Counted from the stretch's first letter, positions 22,266 to 33,804 are shown. The stretch: 64,000 nt of DNA from Trichopria drosophilae (GCA_030407085.1 CM059582.1:138191001-138255000), one strand, 5' to 3'. Numbers and translations are program-made. The notes: a model not told the origin generated them from the letters alone.

Positions 22266-24100
22266 TCGAAGCGGACAATGGCGGACACAAGGTGAAAAAT
22301 GACAAGAAATAGTTCCGCGACTCTGCGAGGTGTGTCGCTTCAGGCGTATAACAGTGCCATATGTTTTTACGGGTGCTTAGCGGGGCCCGCTTCCCTTATG
22401 ACACTCACACAAGCAAACTAGCGAGGGCTGCACACATGCGTATATATAAGAAATAACTTTGCGGATCGTGCCGGCCTTCTTTCGATGCGGATTATACTAT
22501 AGCCACCGAGGTTCGGGCTACTCGGGTCATAGAACGCTATTTCATTTTGTTGAAATTCGGATACGCGATTACTATGTTTTTTAAAGATCACATAGAAAGG
22601 CTGTATATATCAACGACATTTTATTCATAGAATAATATCACACTTTACCTATATTATGTTTCAACCAAATGTTCGTTTTTTTGTTTTATTGCAACCGATT
22701 TTTATGTGGTCTGTTTTTTTTTTTTTTTTTAAATTTGTTAGAAATAATTGCATTATACCCCACTAAAGTAGGCCGATATTTTTCGATTTGTATTTAAAAA
22801 TTAGTAGTTTGGCTGAAAATTTGGAAACAGGCTTATCTTGTACTTTTTACTGTCTCAAAAGTCCTCATCCGTACAAGCTGCTATGTGTCCAAAAATAGGT
22901 TTTTCTGAAATAACTAAAAAAATATCACTTTAAACGAAAAAAAGAAACATACAAAAATTGTAGCTAGGGAAATTCCGCACAATTTCATTTTTTAAAAAAA
23001 CCTCTACGATCAATAGAAGCCGAGAGATTTTTTTTAAATATTGGCAGTTTTGCGGATCAACTGTAATGAGACCGAGGATCGCGCGTTTTTCGCTTATAAA
23101 TAAAAAATAACCATTCGGATCGCAAAATGCTTCCAATAAAAGTTGTAGAGGTTGAAATTACGAACAATTTTCCTTTTTTTTATGTAATGCTGTACGTTCA
23201 ATATTTACGGAAATATGAAGGTTTAAAAAACAAATACGCACAATTGGAGCTTTTTTTGCTATAAGCAATAATTACTCTAAAACCGTGCTTCGTGTGCGAA
23301 AAGTATGCATAGAATGAAAGTTGTAGGTAATGAAATTTTGATTCTATGTGTTTAATAAAAAAAATCATTTTGATCATAAATCCACGATGGTACAAAAAAA
23401 AAATATGAAAAATTGTTATTTTCATGTACTTTTTGTAAATAAGTATTTTTTGGCTACGTTGTAACGTGCGAGACGTAACGTGCATTTCTTCTACTTTTGA
23501 AGTTTCTAGAACCCTGTAAAAATAAGCTGAAAGGTACAATATGCGTTTCTTCTTTGAACAGCTGCCTAACACAAAATTATAGATAAACTGACCCATGAGT
23601 GAGAACGAGTGCTTTGGGGACTAACGCTATCGTTGTCCTCTCACTCGCGCTCGTACGCGCCCGTTTCAATGCAATAGGACCTCTTACGTCACAAAGCCGG
23701 AAAACAGTCATATAGCGTATCTATTTTTAAACACTGTATAAGCCCGTAACCTTCGAACTTTTCCAGTTTCTAGACATTTTGTATTTAGAATATTCTATAA
23801 AATAATATAGTTTATTAAATTACAAAATAACTAGTTGAAGATATTCTTTTTACAAAATTAACCTCGAGTGAAAACAATAATTCAAATAAACCAATATTGA
23901 AAACGATGGTTCTTTTGTAATTTATTTATTGCTAGTTAAGTTAATATAGTATCATTTAAAATTAGTTCAATATGTTATTTGTACTTTTAAGAAATATTAA
24001 TGTAGAATTAGAATTAATATTAATTATTACAGAAATGTTGGTTGTAAATCATCTCACCGACAAGCTCGCTTGTGCCACAATGCTGTTCCGAGCATCTCGC
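22266..24100. other. AT-rich non-coding sequence
   Basis: Long T/A runs (an 18-T run near 22710) and low-complexity minus-strand frames rich in Lys, Phe and Ile. A CpG-containing patch (about 23590-23700) is unassigned. Confidence 0.4.
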
Positions 24101-24159
24101 GCCCTTCCACATCAAGAAAGCCCTCCATTGGTCCCCACTCGCGTTTCCAAATTTCCCTA

Positions 24160-24365
24160 TAAAAAATGCCACTATAAAAGAGGGCACGCGCCCGGACCAA
24201 ACCGTCAGTTGCCAGTAAGTTCTGTCGACTCTACCATCCTTCACCCCTCTTTACCTCAAACAACTCCTTATGGCCTATGCGGTTGCTAGGTTTCCTTCCA
24301 GTCTATGCGATTGCTAGACTATCTTCCTTTCCAGTCTATGCGATTGCTGGACTATTTTTCTTTCC
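24160..24365 (+). promoter_or_regulatory. TATA promoter-like segment followed by a 31-35 bp tandem repeat
   Basis: ACTATAAAAGAGGGCACG at about 24171 is a strong TATA box. TCAGTTGCC, like an insect initiator, lies about 35 bases downstream. Then come about 2.5 copies of a unit containing CCAGTCTATGCGATTGCTAG (24262-24360). TATA, initiator and a repeated leader together resemble an LTR-retrotransposon promoter, but no LTR pair or coding body is visible. Confidence 0.45.
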
Positions 24366-25195
24366 TCTTCCTAAATTAACCCACTGACGAACTACTGTCC
24401 ATTTCGGACAATAATAAAAGACAAGCCAATTGGCTCCCCCCCCCCCCCCTTTCTGTTTTTATATCTACGAGACTTTCCACGGAACATTTCGTAGCTTCGT
24501 TCCTTTAGTAATGTCCCTTAATTATTGTTATAGTAGAATTAACTAAAAAAGTAGTCATCGCAAATTTAAGAGATATTCACGAACGAGAACCCCGACCACG
24601 GAGCCTGAAGAACAGAAGAGTCTATAGCTCTACTCAATCTACAACTGGCCCAATGTATCTCAAATTCTACGGAATTTGAGATCAACCGCACTCATGAAAA
24701 CCCAAATCTTCCAATCGAAGAAATAGATCCAGACCCTATTTGGACCCGATTATTCCGTTTAGGAAATAAATTTGTAAATTATAAGAACGGCGCGGAATTT
24801 GTAAATTAATTATAATTTTAATGGAATAAATAAATTTTTACCTACTAAATAAGAATATTTAATTTCTTTTCCTAGCCCTCGAGCGTCCTAAGTTAAGAAG
24901 GACGATTCCTTTATATTTTTTTTTTTAGGCAACCATGTGTTAGGTCTCGATTTGGTCATTCGGACGTAACAACATTCACACAGTAATAGTATAGTGAAGT
25001 GTTTTTAAGAGGACGAGATTATCTGTAAAATGAGCACCGGTAGGAGTTTTTACGATGAACTGGTGAAGTTATAGCCGTTTGAAGTTTCATACAAAAAAGT
25101 CAAAATTATTAACAATTACGATTTTTTTAAAAAAACAAGCGTAAATTTTTTGTTTAAAAATCGGTTTTCAACTGATTTTACTAGTTTACACATAT
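24366..25195. other. Unassigned sequence with poly-C tract
   Basis: A C run of about 14 lies near 24438. A short inverted repeat (CTCAAATTC/GAATTTGAG) lies near 24660. No coding frame is supported. Confidence 0.4.
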
Positions 25196-25197
25196 AA

Positions 25198-25352
25198 TAT
25201 AATATATATATATATATATATATTTTTTTTTGCATGTCTATATATATATTTTTTTTTGCACGTTTATATATATTTTTTTTGCATGTCGGTATATATTTTT
25301 TTGCATGTCTATATATATATTTTTTGCATGTCTATATATACTTTTTACATTA
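25198..25352 (+). repeat. Minisatellite of TATATATA-T(n)-GCATGTC units
   Basis: About six units of 22-30 bases alternate a TATATATA tract, a T run and TTGCATGTC (one unit TTGCACGTT). The unit length drifts with the T and TA runs. Confidence 0.85.
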
Positions 25353-25510
25353 ATTGTCTTTCTTTCTTTTGATTTATTATAATGCATGCTAACAAATCAT
25401 ATTCACATACCACTGTATTCCTAGTAACTGTCAAATCGAAATTTTATCAACTTAATAGTTACTGAATATAATTTTATCTTTCTAACCTTTTTTTCGTTGT
25501 TAATTTCAGT

Positions 25511-25631
25511 ACTAGTTGGGATTACAAAAATTTCGATAAAGACGTTTGTGAATCCGAGCGATTACGACGGAAGGTGTTTGAAATGTTTGAGAAATTTCCA
25601 AACTATGTCATTTTAACATCTAATGCAATCG
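25511..25631 (+). CDS. Candidate internal exon, unrecognised
   Basis: A polypyrimidine tract and TTTCAG precede a 121-base segment that ends ATCG|GTAGGT. One frame is open throughout and encodes TSWDYKNFDKDVCESERLRR and then KVFEMFEKFPNYVILTSNA, a plausible globular peptide. A possible first exon (ATGAGCACCG|GTAGGA at about 25030) would join in a different frame that ends early, so the partner exon is unknown. It could equally be chance or part of an old transposon. Confidence 0.3.
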
Positions 25632-25689
25632 GTAGGTCTAAGCCGTTAATTATTTTATTTTAATATTTAAATACACCTGCGTTAAATCT

Positions 25690-25830
25690 ATATTAATATG
25701 AAAAAAAAGTTACTTTTGCGCATTACTTTTGCGCACACTATGAAAAAAGTTACTTTTGCGCATAGTATGAAAAAAAGAATCACTTTACGTACAGGAATCG
25801 ATGAAAAAAAGTGCTACTTTACGCACGCCC
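25690..25830 (+). repeat. Short degenerate repeats of TACTTTTGCGCA
   Basis: Four copies of (A)GTTACTTTTGCGCA or a CACTTTACGTAC-like variant, separated by ATGAAAAAA. They form a simple tandem structure that produces a spurious open frame. Confidence 0.55.
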
Positions 25831-26240
25831 GTAGGAAAAGTATATTATTAAACATAAATTTAATGTTATCTTCTCCTTATACAAGAAATACAAAATGTTA
25901 CTATTTAGGAGATTCAGACGAAAAATAGGGATGATAATTCGAAATCGTAAAATTAAGAATGATTTTTCTAATATATACTTTTGTTATAATATTAAGAATA
26001 TTTGTGTATAATTTCATAATTGTGTGGCTATTCCTTGCTTTATAAACGTCGTTAAAAGCAAAAAAACGGTGTTTTTTTCACGTTATGGCTTCCATATCGA
26101 AAACTGAAAAAGATACACAAAAAATGGACTGAATCATTTTAGTTGGAATGAAATGCCAGCGTTGGTCGGGTTAAAAAAGGTCAAATACAGTTTGGTATAT
26201 CTAGCACCGTTGAAAACACATTGATTTGTGATGCTTTTAA
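25831..26240. other. AT-rich flank of the TTAA element
   Basis: Nothing recognised up to the TTAA at 26237-26240. Confidence 0.4.
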
Positions 26241-26864
26241 CCCATTAAGTCCCAGAAGGACGAATATTTTTTGAACATTTCAGCTGTAAGTTGTGAAGGG
26301 TTATCAACGTTGACAAAATTTTGGACTTATCATTTCTAACGTAAAATTGATCGTACTTTCCGATTCTGACCTTACAATTTTGAAAAAATACAATCGATTA
26401 TTTAACAAAAAATCGGATTTTTTCACGGTAATTTTTTTTTCGATCAACAATTTCGCGCCGAAAGAACCCCGCCATAATCTTACGGAAAATTGGTTTTAGC
26501 AAAATTGTCTGAATTTTTAATATGTTGTAGTCTACATCATTCTAAACAAAAGTTCTCATGGCCACAATCCTCCATATTAAGTATTTCAGCAGGTAAAAAA
26601 TAAATACCGTCATAACTCTGTACAATTTCGTAAAAAGGAAAAACAGTGCTTCAACGTTGTCAACCCATAATAAAATAATTAATTATAATGGATATTTATT
26701 TATCTTTTTAATAGGTAGTATATAAATAAATCTTACACACGGATACTCACATACAACCTTAGCCTTTATATTCGCCGCGTTGTACTTTGAGTGCAGCAAA
26801 TGAAGCGGATAGCAATAATACTGCCACGAGCGCTTTTTGTTTCTCGCAAGCGAAATTGTACTCC

Positions 26865-26991
26865 GCTTCCTCTATAAAGCTACCGCGAACGAGTTGGGTA
26901 CTATGTGAATTTTCACTAATCTAATATAGAGTGCAGATTTTCATTGTGTGATTCGTATTGCTATTTGAATAATTAACTTGTATTTAAAATT
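26865..26991 (+). promoter_or_regulatory. TATA box before the DDE/SWIM transposase gene
   Basis: CTCTATAAAGCTACC at about 26870 lies about 120 bases upstream of the transposase ATG, inside the transposon. Its position suits a promoter with a short leader. Confidence 0.45.
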
Positions 26992-28604
26992 ATGGCACAT
27001 AATAGACGACTGCCTTGCTTCATTTGCTATGCCGCAATGATGCCTGCTCAGATGCGTCGTATTGATAGAGAAGAAGATGAAATGAAACGAGAAATTGCGA
27101 TTGCACGACGTGCCAATGCCAATAGAGAACTTCTTGAAATAACAGAAGAAACTCGTATTTGCACTCATTGCAATATTTCAATTCTTCGTGAACTTGAGCA
27201 AATTCAGCAAGATCCTTCTTGCTTGAGACTTAATGTTCTTACTCAAAGTAGTTCTCATACCTGTTTCATTTGCAACAATGATAATAACCTAACCACGCCC
27301 AGCATTCAATGTCGTGTTCGGATTTATTTAAAGCGCGCTATTTATGTCAATAATAATGTTAAATGCTGTCCTGAACATTTAGATGACGCTGGTTATCTTT
27401 TGGAACCGTTGCTTGAGACTTTACGTTATATAAATAGACCATACATATTAAAAGGAAATGAACTTCAACGTATTTTAGGCGAATTACGAAATGTCGCTAA
27501 TAGTGCATCGGCTTCAAGATATGACAACGAGAACAACTTCACAGACGAAGAATTCCACTCTTTGAGCCCCATCACCAAAGAACAGTTCCGTGACCTTTTT
27601 TCATATTGCGATCCTGTTGTTCAACAGCATGGACTACTATATATTACAAAGAGGCACTTATTGACTTTTCTATGTAAAATGCGTCAGGGATTATCAGATG
27701 AATTTTTGACATTTATGTTTGGTTATAAATCGAGGCAAAGGACAAGTGTCATCATTGAGACGGTAAGAAAAAGTTTGAATGACGGATTTTGCTCGGAAAA
27801 TATTGGTATAGAAGCCATATCTCGTCAGAATTTCATTGAGAGACATGTTACATCCTTTGCAAATCAGTTATACAATCCTGAGCCTCAACATACAAAAGCA
27901 ATTGTGTTTTGTGACGGAACTTATTTTGAAGTGGAGAAGAGTAGTAATTTTCAAGCGCAAAAGATGTCATACAGCTCTCAAAAACATTACAACTTAGTGA
28001 AGCCTGCATTAATTGTAGCTCCAGATGGCTACATTTTAGACGTACAAGGGCCATACTTTTCTGACAATCGAAATAATGATGCTGCGATGCTGGCAAATGA
28101 ACTTGAAAGAACTAGGGAATTCAGAGAATGGTTTCAAAATGGTGATATTTTCATTGTAGATCGGGGTTATAGAGATTCTGTTCCTATTTTACACGAGTTG
28201 GGAATTTCTGTAAAAATGCCGTCGACTTCCCACGTTTGACTTTAGATTACCTCAGAGATTTAACTGTTGGAGTGTACCAGGTTCGCCTTGCTCCAGGTTA
28301 TATACAGGACAAAATGTTGAGGGACAATACTCAAGAATTACAACTTGAAAGGATAAATGAACCAAGATTGTTACGAGGACGAGTTTATTCTAGGTTCAGT
28401 GGAGCGACAAATCACCAAATATTTATTGCTTATATAGCTGATGAAGAAAATGTAAGTGTCCAAGGTGGTCCAATTCGTAGTTACTACTGCACTTGTAAAG
28501 CCGGTGCACGAACTTTAGGGTCGTGCGCTCACGTGGCCAGCATCTTGTGGTATTTAGGATATGCTCGCCATCAAGATAACGTGCAAATGAGGAGGTCACT
28601 ATAA
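26992..28604 (+). pseudogene. DDE (DDE_Tnp_4-like) transposase with SWIM finger, frameshifted and internally deleted
   Basis: It starts MAHNRRLPCFICYAAMM. The N-terminal half carries Cys pairs (CFIC, CTHC, CFICN..CC) that may form zinc fingers. The catalytic core shows FCDGTYFEVEKSSNF (first Asp, about residue 308), QKHYNLVKPALIVAPDGY, GPYFSDNRNNDA and FIVDRGYRD (second Asp, about residue 390). The frame stops at 28237-28239 and coding continues in the -1 frame (LTLDYLRDLTVGVYQVRLAP...), ending in a SWIM finger, CTCKAG...CAH. In this family roughly 40-50 residues with the third catalytic Glu (the TKxRWVVE-type block) normally separate these parts. They are missing, so a deletion probably caused the frameshift. 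The stop at 28602-28604 lies inside the nested inverted repeat, which has probably truncated the C-terminus. Confidence 0.85.
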
Positions 28605-30117
28605 TGTGAAAATCTCTCGGCCTCGGACCCTAAACTTCAAAATGTACGAGCGCCAAAATAAAATTTCAAAATGGCGTTACCCAATATGGCGGCTTGAAGA
28701 CGAAAATTTAATGACATTTTCGATTTTGCGATATTCAACGAGCTAAATTGATAAATTCTTACTAAAAATGTGTTTATTAAAAGTTATTTGTGTCCCTAAT
28801 CACTAATCTGATGTCCAATTCACGAAATTCAAAATGGCGGATTCAATATGGCGGATGAAAATTTTCGAAACGTTTCGATTTTTATGAAAATCGGTATACC
28901 AGGGTTTGTAGGGTCGCTGATTACGAATCTGATGCCAAATTTACGAAATTCAAAATGGCGGATTCAATATGTCGGACGAAAATGTCCAAATTTCCTCATT
29001 TTTATAAAAGTCTGCATTCATTGATTTTTTGTGTTGACGACGACGAAACTGATATTACAGAATTCTAATGACAGTTTAACATGATGCTCGTGATGCTCGT
29101 ATATTTGTAAAGTTACTAAATAATCAGAATTTACGTTCGTTAGCCGTCAAAAGATTTGTCCGTTGCCCGACTCCCACCACTTGGCGGTCAACGTATAACA
29201 GGGAGCCTTCTTTTTTTTTTAATTTTCTTGTTTTTTATTTCTTTTTTACTTTTTTCATTTTTATTTATTTTTTTGTTTTTCCCACTTTTGTTCTTATTCG
29301 TTTTTATTAATTTTTTTTCAGTTTTATTTATTTGTTTTTTATTTTCTTCATTTTTATTTACTGTTTTCTTGGTTTTAATTTTTAATTTTTATTTCTAAAT
29401 TTGAAATCGATAGTAAATCATGAAGTATAACACTTTCATATTTCGTCATGGAAACGGTCATAACAAGGCACATAAAAATGATTCTTTAGTAATTTTACAA
29501 ATATACGAGCATCACGAGCATCATGATAAACTGCTATTAGAATTCTGTTTTATCAGTTTCATCGTCGACAACACAAAAAATCAATGAATGCAGACTTTTA
29601 TAAAAATAGGGACTTTTGGACATTTTCGTCTGCCATTTTGAATTTCGTAAATTTGGCATCAGATTCGTAATCAGCGACCCTACAAACCCTGGTATACCGA
29701 TTTTCATAAAAATCGAAACGTTTCAAAAATTTTTATCCGCCATATTGGATCCGCCATTTTGAATTTCGTAAATTTGGCATCAAATTCGTGATCAGCGATC
29801 GTACAAAACCCCGATATGCCGATTTTCATAAAAATCGAAACGTTTCGAAAATTGTCGTCCGCCATATTGGATCCGCCATTTTGAATTTCGCAAATTGGAC
29901 ATCAGATTAGTGATTAGGGACACAAATAACTTATAATAAACACATTTTCAGTAAGAATTTATCAATTTAGCTCGTTAAACACCGCAAAATCGAAAATGTC
30001 ATTAAATTTTCGGCTTCAAGCCGCCATATTGGGTAACGCCATTTTGAAATTTTATTTTAGCGCTCGTACATTTTCAAGTTTAGGGTCCGAGGCCGAGAGA
30101 TTTTCACATTATAGTGA
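28596..30117. repeat. 1.5-kb foldback element nested in the transposon
   Basis: TCACTATAATGTGAAAATC at 28596 is inverted at 30099-30117, and the arms match for about 535 bases inward (to about 29130 and 29485). Arms contain repeated pairs of AAATGGCGGATTCAATATGG and its complement. The right arm is longer by one extra unit of about 110 bp. The loop holds a pyrimidine-rich tract (29195-29398). No coding frame. The insertion sits between the transposase 3' end and the right TIR of the host element. No clear target duplication is visible. Confidence 0.85.
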
Positions 30118-30829
30118 CTGCCTCACTCAATTTCGGCGCGAAATTGTTGATCGAAAAAAAAATTACCGCGAAAAAATCCGACTTTTTGTTAAATAATCGA
30201 TTGTATCTTTTTGGGATCGTATGTTTACAAAATTGTAAGGTCAGAATCGGATAGTACGATCAATTTTACGTTAGAAATGATAAGTCCAAAATTTTGTCAA
30301 CGTTGATAACCCTTCACAACTTACAGCTGAAATGTTCAAAAAATATTCGTCCTTCTATGACTTAATGGGTTAATGAAGTTTACAATGCATATAAATAATC
30401 ACACAGTTATGAAATTATACGGAAGTAGTCTTAATAATATAACAAAAGTATATATTAAAAAAATCATTCTTAATTTTACGATTCTGAATTATCATCGCTA
30501 TTTATCGTGTTGCCGCGATAACAATGTTAGAAAGCAGTCATTTAATACACTAATAACAATGGATCCTCTTATTTCCGTTAAAGGATATCATTGAGCTTAT
30601 GTCTTTCGGTGCATTACAGTATATATGGAATGCTTTAAAGACCATAATAAAAAATATATTACCATAATTAACTTACTTTTTGTAGGCGATTATTTAAAAA
30701 TACAAAGATTGTCTTAACAAAAAGGAATTCATTTCATATAAATGTTACATAGTACGAAGTTCGTCTAAAAAAGAGCTTTTTATATCTAATAAAAAAAATG
30801 TGAAATCGTCTTGTTGAAAACAAAAGAGG

Positions 30830-31024
30830 TTTTCCGCACCTTGCCGGTCTGCTATTCGAATTCCAGGAGCGTCGCGGGGATTCGGCCGACCAGTCAGCGC
30901 CGCGTTGTATTGCGCATGTCCGAAATCGCATCTAAATCTGTGAACACTGAACACGATACATTCATGCATAGTGACATAAGCATAGCATGAAATCGAATAT
31001 ATATTAGAATAGTACAAGTCAATC
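30830..31024 (+). promoter_or_regulatory. Probable promoter and 5' UTR of RanBPM
   Basis: A CpG-containing patch (30840-30925, with GCGTCGCGGGG, GCGCCGCG and TTGCGCATG, an NRF-1-like half site) directly precedes the start codon. It has no TATA box, as expected for a housekeeping gene. The exact start of transcription cannot be read. Confidence 0.45.
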
Positions 31025-31220
31025 ATGGCCTCCGTAAACGAACAAAGAATACTTGATGTTTCTCAAAATAATGTTGTGTCGAATCAGTCTGTTGATCGTT
31101 TAAAATTACTTTACCCTATGGTAAACGAAGATGAAACACCTTTACCACGGTCATGGAGTTCAAAGGATAAATATAATTACATTGGGCTATCCCAAAATAA
31201 CCTTCGCGTACATTATAAAG
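31025..31220 (+). CDS. RanBPM: RanBPM (RanBP9/10 orthologue), first coding exon
   Basis: ATCATGGCC at 31025 opens a frame whose second half, [17 protein letters not shown] and then [20 protein letters not shown], is the hallmark N-terminal lead-in to the SPRY domain of RanBP9/RanBP10 (Drosophila RanBPM). The exon ends AAAG|GTATGT at 31220/31221, in phase 1, just before the conserved GHGKNHKDA-type block. RanBPM is a cytoplasmic and nuclear scaffold with SPRY, LisH, CTLH and CRA domains. It is a core member of the CTLH/GID E3 ubiquitin ligase, and in flies it works in the germline niche and nervous system. The residues before LYP are variable in this family. No later exon is found in the following 33 kb, so the intron is very long or the gene continues outside. 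Confidence 0.92.
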
Positions 31221-32890
31221 GTATGTTGCAAGTTAGTTTTTATATTTCATCCAGTTTTGGGCTTCCGTGTATTGCAGGCACACATGCACACATGCACACA
31301 CACCCACACATATTTATATAAATCCAATTATAGGAAGGATCTTGTTGAGAATAAAAGTTAGAATATGTAATTATTTAAATTCTTTAAACGCAGTTTGATT
31401 ATGAAATAAAATATTTCACTGTATATTTTTAATTTGTTATCTTATAAAAGACTTAATTATTTTGATTAACCATAATTAATTAACTTGTCGAATGTAAACT
31501 TGTTATCATTTAGCAGTAATTAGAAAATGGAGAATATTAGATTATTTAAGTGTGTTTTACAAGAAATAATTGTGAGTAATTAATGTTTTTGATAGCCCAG
31601 TATCTATTTCCATGCATGTTTTCTACAAAGAGGAATACAATTTATATTGTCTTAATACTAAGACTTAATATGGGATAAAGAAATCAAGTATACAAATCCT
31701 AATAAAAAATACATGTTAATGGTATAAGTAAAAAAGAATTCGTGACAACATATACACAGTCAGATTGTTGACATTTTTGTGGGGTGGGAATTTTGTCAAA
31801 CCTTCTGGGGAAAATATCATCTCATTGGTCATATGCTTCCAGGCAAAACAAATTTACTAATTTTTTTCTTAATAAAGTAGGTGTTATATTATTTTGATTC
31901 ATATGTGGTCCAATGATATATGAGAATGTGCACATGTTTTAATAACTACCTTGCGGAATCATTGGATAGGAACATTAATGGTCTATAAACAGATAAAAAA
32001 AATTAAACATTCCATTGGTGCACAGGTAGGACTGTTGCATTGCAATCTTAAACATAGTAGTAGGCTACAGGAACACTAGATTCAAGCTATACTTATAGTA
32101 TACCCAAAATAAATAATTTTATATAAAAAAGAAACTTGCCAAGGTCCTTATAGCAAAACAGTACTTTACAATTATGCCATTAGAAATTATCCTACATTTT
32201 ATTTGGCAAAAATGTACTGAAATCGTGCTATGATGTTAAGTTTTCTATCGTGAAAGAACACATTTTTAGGGGCATTATATAATCAGGAAAAATAAAATTT
32301 TATTTGAACTTATAACACCATGCAGTCTTTTAAAAAACTTGTTTAAATTCAAGATAATTATGGTAAAATCATTCTAAGTGTTACGTCCCGGGTCTAAGAA
32401 GCAGATCTGGATCGATTTAGTCAGCCATTTTTTGGTCAAGGCACTTCACCTCCCGGCAAGAACATTTAAATAGAATAGAAACATTTCTATTCTAACGAAT
32501 CTCGTTTCTGTTCGATGATTTGAATTCTAAATTGTGTCTTAAAATGAAATAGAAGGAATTAAAATGAAAACGTTTTCACAATGGAATTGGATTTATTTTT
32601 AATTGCTTGTTATGAGTACTGCTTTGAAGCACGACATGTCATTTCCCTACTGAAAAAATCAAGGTGGGTTTTTCCACGCGGTCTCGACCTGGTAGATAAA
32701 TGTAAACAACCACAAAAAACTAAAATGAGAGGACAAATTATTATAGATATTTAAGTTACTACGGAATATAGTTTATAACGCGGAAGGTAGCAGGCAATGC
32801 TAGCAGACAATACATTTTCTCAACAACATTTTTTTGTACGACATTTTATTAAATTATAAGCAATTGCAGAGTATGCCAATTCAGAACAAA
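31221..32890 (+). other. RanBPM intron 1, unassigned sequence
   Basis: A CACA microsatellite (31276-31310), AT-rich sequence and a GTGTTACGTCCCGGGTC patch at about 32379. No exon was found. Confidence 0.5.
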
Positions 32891-32893
32891 GCA

Positions 32894-33020
32894 GAATTAT
32901 ATATAATCCGAAAAAAAAACACCCCTAAACTCTGACTTTGAGCAGCACATCGAAACGTAGCCGCCAAAATGCACAAAGTTAGAGTTTAGGGGTGTTTTTT
33001 TTTTTGATTATATATAATTC
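32894..33020. repeat. 127-bp near-perfect hairpin MITE
   Basis: GAATTATATATAATC, an A run and CACCCCTAAACTC on the left are mirrored by GAGTTTAGGGGTG, a T run and GATTATATATAATTC on the right, with a centre of about 40 bases. TATA-rich flanks suggest insertion into TA. Confidence 0.85.
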
Positions 33021-33118
33021 AGTTTTGTTCTCACCCACTCGATTTCATTCCTTACAGCGTCAAGAACATTGGGTCATTTTTTCTAGAACCAAATCGCGTT
33101 CTGCATATATAATATATA

Positions 33119-33300
33119 CAGGGTGTATCTAAAAGACCGGAATCAACCTACATCCGAAGGTAAGTTTTTTTTTTCGGAATCGAATGGCGCTGGAAATAAA
33201 TTTCTGGAATGTTGGGCTTTTTTTTTAATTGAACGTTAAAAACGTATTTATTTCGGGGGGATTGCCTCAGCGAAACAATTGAGATAAAGTACGATCGGCC
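33119..33300 (+). repeat. Solitary transposon terminus
   Basis: ATACAGGGTGTATCTAAAAG has the TA-CAGGGTG start of many Tc1/mariner-superfamily ends, but no matching right end (CACCCTG) exists nearby except that of the unrelated element ending at 38283. It is probably a truncated copy. Confidence 0.45.
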
Positions 33301-33804
33301 TTTGTGCTCTGTTTTAGTTCGTTCGCGGGATTCGTTGACAATTGAAAATCAAATTCAAAATTCCCGGAAAGGCAGGTTTGAACTGACAACTGATGGCAGG
33401 CGATTTCTAACCAATATTACCAAGCCCATTCATAGAAAGGAACGGCTTTTAGTATAGCGTAATGAAGCAAATAAAAAACGATGATTGCTATTATTAATAT
33501 GACTTCATTAATTTATGTACTAACCTTACTCTTTTCGTCGCACAGGATACTGAAGCACCATTAAGTAATAAATTGCTGCGCATAAAAAATGAAACATTGT
33601 CGGTTTTAAAAACATGCAAAATAGTACAAAACAAACAATTTTTTTTATGCGCTTGAGTTCAAATTATTAAGAATTAAATAAATTAACAATTTTCGGCCTG
33701 TTTCGCATGCTTTGTATTATTGCGAATTTGGAAAATTATTCTCCATATTGACATAAATTTATGGTAAATATTTGAAGTTTTAAACGAAGAAGATCGCCCA
33801 CACG

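Larger units (their letters stand above)
26241..30369 (+). mobile_element. 4.1-kb TTAA-flanked DNA transposon with long TIRs
   Basis: The left (26241-26463) and right (30131-30369) ends are inverted copies over about 225-240 bp, with few mismatches and one indel of roughly 14 bases. Both begin CCCATTAAGTC and are bordered by TTAA (26237-26240, 30370-30373). TTAA plus a CCC start recalls piggyBac, yet the internal gene is a DDE transposase of the IS5/PIF-Harbinger type with a SWIM finger. Harbinger proper uses 3-bp TWA targets. The element also holds a nested 1.5-kb inverted repeat (28596-30117). It cannot encode a working transposase as it stands. Confidence 0.85.

Noticed and set aside
23459..24972. 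Possible solo LTR from TGTAACG to GTAACA around the TATA box
   Set aside because: The bases flanking the proposed ends do not form a duplication and no second LTR or body is seen.
29156..29398. 80-residue hydrophobic frame, possibly a membrane peptide
   Set aside because: It translates a pyrimidine-rich low-complexity tract in the loop of the foldback element.
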